Source: Bacteroidia bacterium
GTDB lineage: Bacteria; Bacteroidota; Bacteroidia; Bacteroidales; UBA12481
Length of the DNA: 6,512 nucleotides
NCBI GenBank assembly: GCA_026391235.1
Contig: JAPLDV010000668.1
Location: 1-6,512 of the forward strand
Direction of reading: 5' to 3'
Shown here piece after piece: positions 1 to 6,512 of this stretch. A model generated the notes under the pieces. It had not been told where the DNA came from, ran no database searches, and saw only the letters and a list, made by a program, of their open reading frames with translations. Positions within the stretch are counted from its first letter, which is position 1; the number at the start of each line of letters is the position of its first letter. Made by a program: the position numbers and the translations under genes.

Positions 1-36
1 TAACCCGTTTCATCGTTCAGGGTTGGTCATCCATAT

Positions 37-73
37 AAAAAAAAGTCCCCGGACCATATGCCTGGGGACTTTT
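37..73 (-). terminator. Rho-independent terminator downstream of groEL
   Basis: The arms at 41-50 and 64-73 are perfectly complementary over 10 bp (AAAAGTCCCC / GGGGACTTTT) around a 13-base loop. Read on the minus strand, the stem runs straight into eight T residues (44 down to 37), the classic intrinsic terminator layout, so this is the likely end of the groES-groEL transcript. On the plus strand the stem is followed only by TTTTAATAAT, so it may also work weakly in the other direction. Confidence 0.85.
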
Positions 74-81
74 AATAATAT

Positions 82-125
82 TTAAGGCTGACAGCTTTTG
101 AAAAGCTGTCAGCCTTAATATTTTT
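82..125. terminator. Perfect 18-bp hairpin just after groEL, probable bidirectional terminator
   Basis: Positions 82-99 and 101-118 are an exact inverted repeat of 18 bp centred on G100; a realistic folded loop would be about 5 bases. It begins 10 bases beyond the groEL stop codon. On the plus strand the stem is followed by TATTTTTC (119-126), a fair T-tract for a transcript arriving from a gene left of the window. On the minus strand the following bases are ATATTATTAAAAG, a poor T-tract, so for groEL this hairpin may act more as a 3'-end stabiliser ahead of the stronger terminator at 37-73. Confidence 0.7.
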
Positions 126-128
126 CTC

Positions 129-1784
<1,656 letters not shown>

Positions 1785-1800
1785 TTAAATGATTTCTGAA

Positions 1801-2082
1801 TTATTCGATGACTGCAAGGATATCAGACTGTTTCATGATCAGGTAGGTTTTATCTTCCACCTTGATTTCAGTACCGGAGTATTTGCCATACAGGACAATA
1901 TTTCCGACTTTGACTTCCATTTGAACATCTTTTGTTCCAGGACCAGCTGCCAATACTTTACCCTTCTGAGGCTTCTCCTGTGCCGAGTCGGGGATAATAA
2001 TGCCAGAGGCAGTTTTCACTTCGGCTTCCTGAGGTTCCACAAGAACCCTTTCTCCTAGTGGTTTTACATTAACTGTTGCCAT
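1801..2082 (-). CDS. groES: Co-chaperonin GroES (Hsp10)
   Basis: This 93-residue protein is the heptameric lid that caps GroEL and closes the folding chamber. The N-terminal strand [12 protein letters not shown] (6-17) is the conserved GroES opening. The mobile loop that docks on GroEL follows at about residues 18-34 and carries the hydrophobic contact III (28-30) in [10 protein letters not shown]. The core then shows GKVLAAGPG (41-49), [17 protein letters not shown] (57-73) and the C-terminal [14 protein letters not shown]. Length is within the normal range of 90-100 residues. It is the first gene of the chaperonin operon: groEL follows 28 bases downstream, and 145 bases separate it from secG upstream, enough for its own promoter. 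Nothing unusual is seen in the coding sequence. Confidence 0.98.
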   Translation of the reverse strand: MATVNVKPLGERVLVEPQEAEVKTASGIIIPDSAQEKPQKGKVLAAGPGTKDVQMEVKVGNIVLYGKYSGTEIKVEDKTYLIMKQSDILAVIE

Positions 2083-2227
2083 AATTGACTATTTTGATTA
2101 TTGATAAAATTTTACTGATAAGCGAAGTCACATCATATTACATGCCATCTGCGGGAGACTGACAGGCTGACATGAAATAAATACAGGGGTTTTGCCCCAG
2201 CCCAATGCTTCAGTCTGTTGTAATAAG
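2083..2227 (-). promoter_or_regulatory. groES-groEL upstream region, probable promoter
   Basis: These 145 bases separate the secG stop from the groES start and probably carry the heat-shock operon promoter. Visible structure nearest groES is AT-rich: a 10-bp palindrome TAAAATTTTA (2105-2114) flanked on the plus strand by two TGATAA copies (2102-2107 and 2116-2121). I found no CIRCE element (TTAGCACTC-N9-GAGTGCTAA), so HrcA control is not supported here. I also found no exact Bacteroidota -7 box (TAnnTTTG) on the minus strand, so the start site cannot be placed. Confidence 0.5.
2186..2198 (-). terminator. Weak hairpin after secG, possible leaky terminator
   Basis: On the minus strand GGGG-CAAAA-CCCC forms a short 4-bp GC stem about 29 bases past the secG stop, followed by TGTATTTATTTC. 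The stem is short and the T-tract is interrupted, so at best this is a partial stop that would allow read-through from secG into groES-groEL. It could also be chance. Confidence 0.25.
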
Positions 2228-2587
2228 TTATTTTTTTGTTGTGTCAGTGCCGCCACCAGCTGCTTGCCCCGCAGGTACTCCGGTTGGGATTTGCGGAATT
2301 TCACTGGGATCTACGGCATTCTGGATCTGTTCTTGAATAGCTGACTGACCCCCTGTTGAACCTCCGCGGGGAATAGTCAAACTGGCTGCAATCGACAGAA
2401 CAAGAAGAGCTATCGCCAGTGTCCAGGTTGCTTTTTCCAGAAAATCATTGGTCCTCCGAACACCCATGATCTGGGTTGATGCTGAAAAATTCGCGGCCAA
2501 TCCACCACCTTTTGAGTTCTGCACCAATACAATCAGACCAAGCAGAACACAAACGATCAGGATCAGAATAGAAAGAAAGATATACAT
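2228..2587 (-). CDS. secG: Protein-export channel subunit SecG
   Basis: This 119-residue inner-membrane protein is the accessory subunit of the SecYEG translocon, where it aids SecA-driven export. It has the family's two-helix layout: a first membrane segment at about 2-22, the conserved cytoplasmic loop with LVQNSKGGGLA (21-31) and MGVRRTNDFLEKATW (41-55), and a second membrane segment at about 56-72. The tail (74-119) is rich in Gly, Pro, Gln and Thr and looks disordered, a common extension in Bacteroidota SecG that makes the protein longer than two helices require. It starts 11 bases after the upstream TPR gene stops, so it is probably the last gene of the activator-lptE-TPR-secG operon. 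Confidence rests on the loop motif plus topology. Confidence 0.93.
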   Translation of the reverse strand: MYIFLSILILIVCVLLGLIVLVQNSKGGGLAANFSASTQIMGVRRTNDFLEKATWTLAIALLVLSIAASLTIPRGGSTGGQSAIQEQIQNAVDPSEIPQIPTGVPAGQAAGGGTDTTKK

Positions 2588-2598
2588 ACTCTATTGAT

Positions 2599-3345
2599 TT
2601 ATTGATTCTTAATAAGTTCCCTAACCATTTCAATTTGACTGGCAAAGTAAACACTTTTTTCAGGAATTTTCAAACTTAGTTTTTCATAGGCTTGAATTGC
2701 TTTAAGAAAGTATCCCTGCTGAGCGTAAATTTTTGCGAGAGTTTCCGTCAGGAATTCATCATCCTCCTTTAAACTGTTGAGGGATACATCCTGGTCGTTC
2801 ACGGGCGCATGATCAGGCCGTAAAACTTTTGGTTGGCGATTTTCAATGAATTGGTCAATCAGGTCATCAGCAGGTGTTTTGCGTGCCTTGTTTTGAGGAG
2901 GCACATCAGGCAAACCGTCGTCAGAATAAGCGGGGAAATCGAAAAGAAGCAGATCAATATCTGCGATCGGAAGGAAATGCTCAATTTGGCTCGCCAAGCC
3001 CGACTTTTCATATTCCCTCATAGGGACTTGATGTACTTTGACAGCGGAGGTTTCCACTGGTTTTTGGGATTCAATCTCGTTCAGACCAACTTCTGATTCA
3101 GTATCCCCATTTTTGGAAATATTCAGCAATTCAAACAAAACTTTGCGGTCGCCTGCATAGGCCGAAGCAATTTTCAGCTGGTGATTAAACCTAATGTTTT
3201 CATCATTCTGAAGCCCCTTTAGATACAGCAGTTGTGCCGGCTGACAAAAGGGATATTCCCGAACGATTTCATCAAAAGCAACAATCGATACAGAATCGAG
3301 TTTTCCCGGATCTTCAAAAAAACCGATAAACTGTTCAGGCTTCAT
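2599..3345 (-). CDS. Conserved hypothetical protein with C-terminal TPR motif
   Basis: I recognise this 248-residue protein only as a type often seen in Bacteroidota; its function is unknown to me. The N-terminal part (about 1-75) contains a helical block with EIVREYPFCQPAQLLYLKGL (26-45) and a later DRKVLFELL (66-74). The middle (about 76-195) is acidic, Pro-rich and probably disordered, apart from the motif DLIDQFIENRQP (161-172). The C-terminus (about 197-232) fits one tetratricopeptide unit: LAKIYAQQGYFLKAIQAYEKL. There is no signal peptide or membrane segment, so it is probably cytosolic. I chose the ATG at 3345, 1 base after the lptE stop (TAATATG), over a TTG at 3360 that would add five residues and overlap lptE. 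A scaffold role in envelope biogenesis is only suggested by its neighbours. Confidence 0.85.
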   Translation of the reverse strand: MKPEQFIGFFEDPGKLDSVSIVAFDEIVREYPFCQPAQLLYLKGLQNDENIRFNHQLKIASAYAGDRKVLFELLNISKNGDTESEVGLNEIESQKPVETSAVKVHQVPMREYEKSGLASQIEHFLPIADIDLLLFDFPAYSDDGLPDVPPQNKARKTPADDLIDQFIENRQPKVLRPDHAPVNDQDVSLNSLKEDDEFLTETLAKIYAQQGYFLKAIQAYEKLSLKIPEKSVYFASQIEMVRELIKNQ

Positions 3346-3346
3346 A

Positions 3347-3868
3347 TTACCAGTTGACAACGGATTTGTTAAAAATATCCTCGATCAGTTTTTCCAGAAT
3401 CAGGGGAACAAGGTCCCCCTCAACTGCATCCAATCCTTTATCACTGCTGTAGTCTTCGTATGCCATAAATTGCGCATCGAAGTTACTCTTGGGCTCCTTT
3501 TGGTTAACAAACTTCACCTTAATGGTGATGGTCAATCTGTTCAGAGAAGCCTTTTCGGTCTGGTCATTACCTGTTATCGCTATCGGCTTGGTATCATAAC
3601 CTGTGATTTCCCCTTCAAAACTCAGGTCGCCATCGCCGCTTATCATATTAAGGCTGGTTTGGGAAATGAATTTATCTTTAAGCTTCTCCGTTAACTCCTG
3701 ACTGAGAGTAGGGTTCACTATCGGTGCCCGGTTAGGGAAATAAGCTACCGAGATGGTCTTCATATCAGCAGTCAGCGCTGCGCCGGTAAAACCATAGTGC
3801 ATCGTGAAACAGCCGGTCACGCTGCCGGTCAGAATCAGAACGGCTATCAGATAGAGCAGTTTTTTCAT
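3347..3868 (-). CDS. lptE: LPS-assembly outer-membrane lipoprotein LptE, Bacteroidota type
   Basis: LptE partners with LptD in the outer membrane and delivers LPS to the cell surface. This 173-residue protein opens with a lipoprotein signal: MKK, a hydrophobic stretch (4-14) and the lipobox VTGC with lipidated Cys20. The mature part follows the pattern I associate with LptE of this phylum: HYGFTGAAL (24-32), TISVAYFPNRAPIVNPTLSQ (38-57), the FISQTSL segment (67-73), DLSFEGEITGYD (81-92), SLNRLTITIKVKFVN (108-122), and an ending of EDIFNKSVVNW (163-173). The start ATG overlaps the upstream activator's stop as ATGA, and the next gene begins 1 base after its own stop, so translation is probably coupled on both sides. 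Sequence is far from E. coli LptE, so the name rests on the Bacteroidota pattern and the lipoprotein signal. Confidence 0.9.
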   Translation of the reverse strand: MKKLLYLIAVLILTGSVTGCFTMHYGFTGAALTADMKTISVAYFPNRAPIVNPTLSQELTEKLKDKFISQTSLNMISGDGDLSFEGEITGYDTKPIAITGNDQTEKASLNRLTITIKVKFVNQKEPKSNFDAQFMAYEDYSSDKGLDAVEGDLVPLILEKLIEDIFNKSVVNW

Positions 3869-5103
3869 TCCTCGATCCCAAATTCTTTGATCTTCCTGTA
3901 TAGTGTACGCTCACTGATCCCCAATTCCTGTGCGGCCAGTTTGCGTTTACCCTGATGTTTCCTTAACGACTTGTTAATCAACTCGATTTCTTTGTCCTGC
4001 AACAACAGGGATTCTTCAATGATCTCTTCGGTATCTTCAATCTGCGACTCATCAACCCGTTTACCATGCATTTGCGGTTGTGTAGTAACCTTGGTGTCAA
4101 ATCTGACGTCCTGCTCGTGATACAGGCGATTGAGCATGCTCTGATCCTCGGGTTCGATACGCGGAGCTCCCTCTCTGCGTTCGGTAAGGTCGTTAACAAG
4201 TTTTTTCAGATCATTGACGTCTCTTTTCATGTCGAATAGAATTTGATAGAGAATTTCCCTTTCCGATCTGAACGATCGCTCGTCGTTATCGCGTGGCATC
4301 AGCACCGGCAGGCTTGAGCGGTTGTCGGCCGGAAGGTATAGCCTTAGCCGGTCACCAGTTACTATCCGGTCCTGCTCAATAATGGATAGCTGTTCCGAAA
4401 TATTTTTCAATTGCCTGATATTTCCGGGCCATTTGTAATTTTCGAGCAGCAGTTGGGCTTCATCGTCGAGGCGGATAACTGGCATCATGTATTTTTCGGC
4501 AAAATCCTGGGCAAATTTGCGAAACAGCAGATGTATATCTTCCTTCCTGTTTCGCAAAGGGGCTATCAGGATAGGCACTGTATTCAGACGGTAGAAGAGA
4601 TCTTCGCGGAATCGTCCTTCGTGAACCGCCTGTTGAATATCGATGTTGGTTGCAGCAACCAGCCTGATATTAGTTTTTTGAGCCTTCGAGGAGCCCACAC
4701 GGATAAATTCGCCCGTTTCGAGGACCCTTAGCAGCCTAACCTGGGTTGAGAGCGGGAGTTCGCCAATTTCATCGAGAAAAATGGTACCATTGTTGGCCTC
4801 CTCAAAATAGCCCTTTCTGGCTTCATGGGCTCCTGTAAATGATCCCTTTTCATGGCCAAACAATTCAGAATCAATAGTTCCCTCAGGAATCGCACCACAG
4901 TTTACCGCACTATAAGGACCATGCTTGCGCGTGCTATGCTGGTGAATGATCTGCGGAAAACGTTCCTTTCCGGCTCCGCTTTCACCGGTAATCAACACAG
5001 ACAAATCTGTTGGCGCTACCTGCACAGCTATCTCAATTGCACGGTAAAGTGCCGGAGAGTTGCCTATAATTTCAAACCGTTGCTTTATCTTATTTATGTC
5101 CAT
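3865..5103 (-). CDS. Sigma-54-dependent activator (AAA+ enhancer-binding protein, Fis-type HTH), no sensor domain
   Basis: This 412-residue protein belongs to the ATPases that remodel RNA polymerase-sigma-54 to open promoters. The AAA+ domain starts almost at once: Walker A GESGAGKE (40-47), sigma-54-contacting loop GSFTGA (87-92, usually GAFTGA), Walker B IFLDE (108-112), sensor I ATN (151-153), arginine fingers R166 and R172 within FREDLFYRLN, and sensor II WPGNIRQL (225-232). A long linker (about 261-370) contains a likely coiled coil at 280-310 and an acidic stretch at 351-366. The Fis-like helix-turn-helix is at 374-408 (KRKLAAQELGISERTLYRKI). No receiver, GAF or PAS domain precedes the AAA+ module. 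It heads a tight operon with lptE and is divergent from kdsB. All catalytic residues are present, so it should be an active ATPase. Its targets and signal are unknown. Confidence 0.95.
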   Translation of the reverse strand: MDINKIKQRFEIIGNSPALYRAIEIAVQVAPTDLSVLITGESGAGKERFPQIIHQHSTRKHGPYSAVNCGAIPEGTIDSELFGHEKGSFTGAHEARKGYFEEANNGTIFLDEIGELPLSTQVRLLRVLETGEFIRVGSSKAQKTNIRLVAATNIDIQQAVHEGRFREDLFYRLNTVPILIAPLRNRKEDIHLLFRKFAQDFAEKYMMPVIRLDDEAQLLLENYKWPGNIRQLKNISEQLSIIEQDRIVTGDRLRLYLPADNRSSLPVLMPRDNDERSFRSEREILYQILFDMKRDVNDLKKLVNDLTERREGAPRIEPEDQSMLNRLYHEQDVRFDTKVTTQPQMHGKRVDESQIEDTEEIIEESLLLQDKEIELINKSLRKHQGKRKLAAQELGISERTLYRKIKEFGIEE

Positions 5104-5233
5104 TGGTAATGTTCAAATTCTGCGTTACAAATAAAACGCAGAAAAAACGGGTAAATCCATCGTGTAAAGGTACAACTTTCCTTGTTTTATTTAACTTACG
5201 GGCCTCAAATACAATAACGCCAGAGAAAGTAAC
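5104..5233. other. Divergent intergenic region between the activator operon and kdsB
   Basis: These 130 bases must hold promoters for both directions. On the minus strand I see two near-matches (5 of 6 fixed positions) to the Bacteroidota -7 box TAnnTTTG: TTTATTTG at 5135-5128, inside the spacer of the inverted repeat, and TGTATTTG at 5213-5206. Neither has a convincing -33 TTG at the usual distance. No exact match was found on the plus strand for kdsB. The bases before kdsB (AGAGAAAG, 5222-5229) are purine-rich and could help ribosome binding. Confidence 0.5.
5118..5143. repeat. Perfect 9-bp inverted repeat upstream of the activator gene, possible operator
   Basis: TTCTGCGTT (5118-5126) and AACGCAGAA (5135-5143) are exact reverse complements separated by the 8 bases ACAAATAA. 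The element ends 14 bases upstream of the activator's ATG. The symmetry and position suit an operator for a dimeric regulator, possibly the activator's own Fis-type domain, or a leader hairpin in its mRNA. The spacer on the minus strand also contains TTTATTTG, a one-mismatch -7 box, so a bound protein could occlude the promoter. The symmetry is observed; the function is inference. Confidence 0.55.
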
Positions 5234-5974
5234 ATGTTGCAACCTGATGATATATTAGGGATTATCCCTGCCCGGATGGCTTCCACCCGTTTCCCGGGCA
5301 AACCTTTGGTACTCATTAAGAATATTCCGATGATCATACGGGTTTACCAGGAGGCCTCCCGGGTACTTAAAAACCTCGCTATAGCCAGCGGCGATCATGA
5401 AATCGAAGCAATTGCCCGACACTACGGTGCTAACTTTATTCTGACCCGGAATGATCATATCTCAGGAACCAGCCGTTGCATTGAGGCGATGAAAACCTTT
5501 TCGGATAATACCGGAGGCATTTTTCGTGCGGTGCTAAATATTCAGGGTGATGAACCGATGGTTACTCCTGAAGCAATTGCCGTTCTGGCCAATGATATTT
5601 CCCGGCCCGAAACCGCCATTTCCACCCTTTTCCGTCGCGAAACTGACCAGTTGGCCTTCTGCAACCCGAACAGGGTTAAAGTTGTGCTGAGCCGTAAGGG
5701 TTTTGCCCTTTATTTTTCGCGGTCACCTATTCCCTATTACAGGACAGAGGGCTCATCCTGGTTTTCTCATGTCGGGATGTATGCCTTTAAAAAGGAGATT
5801 CTCGAAGAGATCGGCCATTTGGAACCGGGAAAACTGGAAACCGCTGAATCACTTGAACAGTTGAGATGGCTGGAAAATGGGTACCCGATCCACTGTTGTG
5901 AATCGGATTACACCGGATTCGGAGTGGATACGCCTGAGGATCTTGAAACACTTTTAAAATCAGGATTGATCTGA
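5234..5974 (+). CDS. kdsB: 3-deoxy-manno-octulosonate cytidylyltransferase (CMP-Kdo synthetase)
   Basis: KdsB joins CTP and Kdo to give CMP-Kdo, the activated sugar added to lipid A at the start of the LPS core, in the cytosol. At 246 residues it matches the usual length of about 250. Motifs in order: nucleotide-binding IPARMASTRFPGKPL (11-25), HISGTSR (75-81), NIQGDEP (102-108) with metal-binding Asp106, YFSRSPIP (160-167), HVGMYAF (179-185), the LE-AESLEQLRWLENG segment (201-216) and GVDTPEDLE (230-238) with metal-binding Asp232. Two segments deviate: the normal SGTDR reads SGTSR, and the usual ATDD reads ASGD (51-54). The rest of the active site is intact, so I still call it KdsB; related CMP-sugar synthetases are the alternative. 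It is divergent from the activator operon, and its 3' end overlaps the opposite gene by 15 bases. Confidence 0.92.
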   Translation: MLQPDDILGIIPARMASTRFPGKPLVLIKNIPMIIRVYQEASRVLKNLAIASGDHEIEAIARHYGANFILTRNDHISGTSRCIEAMKTFSDNTGGIFRAVLNIQGDEPMVTPEAIAVLANDISRPETAISTLFRRETDQLAFCNPNRVKVVLSRKGFALYFSRSPIPYYRTEGSSWFSHVGMYAFKKEILEEIGHLEPGKLETAESLEQLRWLENGYPIHCCESDYTGFGVDTPEDLETLLKSGLI

Positions 5975-6512
5975 CCCCAATTGTCCTCTCAGAATCTGCA
6001 GCTCTTCTGTAAAATCAAGAAATGGATTTTTCAACTGAAGATCCGTAATCAGATCAAGTTGCTGATTAACGAACCGCCTGTGAGCTTCAGTATGGTAACC
6101 GCCCGGGCGGTGGTGTGACCCTTTTACTGCAGATTCAACTTCTTCCATCAACGGGTATGATACTGGATTTATGCAGGCAGAAACAAACCGCTCCCAAACA
6201 TATTCCACACCTGCCGGGCCCGGATGCATCATGTCGGTATCGTAAAAACGGTAATCCCGGAGATCATCCATGAAGATCTCATAAGAAGGGAAATAATACA
6301 GATCAGGATAAGTCCTCATCAAGATTCCGATAAAAAGGAACAATATGGATTTGCTCATCTGGTTACCGGTGGGTCCGTCCTTAAAATATCTTACCGGACT
6401 AACAGTCAGACAAATCTGCAGGTTTGGATTTATCCCTTTTAAAGAACTTATCAGCGGAATCCATACTTCGGCCAAATATTGCGGATCGGGTTTCCTTGAA
6501 AAAAATCGGTCG
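5960..6512 (-). CDS. GSCFA-domain protein (SGNH-hydrolase-like), N-terminus beyond the window
   Basis: The frame is open to the right edge, giving 183 residues of C-terminal sequence; the real start and the Gly-Ser-Cys-Phe-Ala motif that names the family lie outside. Visible family features, numbered from the first complete codon at 6511, are LTVSPVRYFKDG (35-46), NQMSKSIL (50-57), YYFPSYEIFMDDLRDYRFY (72-90) and DTDMMHP (91-97). The last has the Asp-x-x-His arrangement that supplies catalytic residues in SGNH/GDSL-type hydrolases. GSCFA proteins are common in Bacteroidota; as far as I know their substrate is unproven, and an esterase or acyl-hydrolase role is inferred from the fold. A TTG at 6475 is not the start, because twelve more in-frame codons precede it. 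The stop codon lies inside the 3' end of kdsB. Confidence 0.88.
   Translation of the reverse strand, partial: DRFFSRKPDPQYLAEVWIPLISSLKGINPNLQICLTVSPVRYFKDGPTGNQMSKSILFLFIGILMRTYPDLYYFPSYEIFMDDLRDYRFYDTDMMHPGPAGVEYVWERFVSACINPVSYPLMEEVESAVKGSHHRPGGYHTEAHRRFVNQQLDLITDLQLKNPFLDFTEELQILRGQLGSDQS

Noticed and set aside
1..36. Possible 3' end of a gene at the left edge.
   Set aside because: The stretch is too short to show coding character on either strand; the T-tract orientation of the nearby hairpin is only indirect evidence.
1789..2058. An 89-codon plus-strand frame opposite groES.
   Set aside because: It covers almost exactly the groES coding region in antisense and has no family resemblance.
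2157..2173. On the minus strand, TGTCAGCCT is shared between the groES upstream region and the hairpin after groEL (82-118).
   Set aside because: Nine shared bases over this length are compatible with chance, and the upstream copy is not part of a matching hairpin.
2083..2227. CIRCE/HrcA operator for groESL.
   Set aside because: I looked for TTAGCACTC-N9-GAGTGCTAA on both strands and saw no match, even a partial one.
3346..3360. TTG start for the TPR gene at 3360, giving five extra residues and a 14-base overlap with lptE.
   Set aside because: An ATG at 3345 lies 1 base after the lptE stop, giving an ordinary coupled start with MKPEQF; the five extra residues are just lptE's last codons read in another frame.
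6473..6475. TTG at 6475 as the start of the GSCFA gene.
   Set aside because: The frame stays open for twelve more codons to the window edge, and the family's N-terminal domain is missing, so the gene is simply cut by the window.

Overview
The window looks like a piece of a Bacteroidota chromosome, probably order Bacteroidales (an inference from protein character, not a database result). The evidence is a Bacteroidota-style LptE lipoprotein, a GSCFA-family protein, a SecG with a Pro/Gly/Gln-rich tail, a Fis-type sigma-54 activator directly upstream of lptE, and start codons preceded by A-rich rather than strong Shine-Dalgarno sequence. All the genes look like vertically inherited housekeeping or envelope genes. 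I see no mobile element, tRNA, rRNA, CRISPR array or phage signature, and no gene-free stretch longer than about 150 bases.

Layout: positions 1-128 hold two strong hairpins and no supportable gene. A minus-strand block then runs from right to left. Its upper part is a tightly packed probable operon: sigma-54-type activator (3865-5103), lptE (ATGA overlap), a conserved TPR-containing protein (1 base after lptE) and secG (11 bases further on). After a 145-base gap come groES and groEL (28 bases apart), which end at the hairpins. Divergent from the activator, across a 130-base spacer containing a perfect 9-bp inverted repeat, is kdsB on the plus strand (5234-5974). It overlaps tail to tail by 15 bases with a GSCFA-domain gene on the minus strand that runs off the right edge.

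How the genes fit together: the theme is cell-envelope construction plus protein folding. KdsB activates Kdo for the LPS core, LptE is the outer-membrane lipoprotein that works with LptD to place LPS on the surface, SecG is part of the SecYEG export channel, and GroES/GroEL fold cytosolic proteins. The activator that heads the lptE-TPR-secG unit has no N-terminal sensor domain, so its activity must be set by expression or by a partner. Its targets cannot be read from this window.

I found no clear evidence of a wholly new system. The points most worth following up are the inverted repeat in front of the activator, the activator itself (no sensor domain, GSFTGA motif, long linker) and its translational coupling to lptE, the uncharacterised TPR protein between lptE and secG, and a KdsB with altered family motifs.
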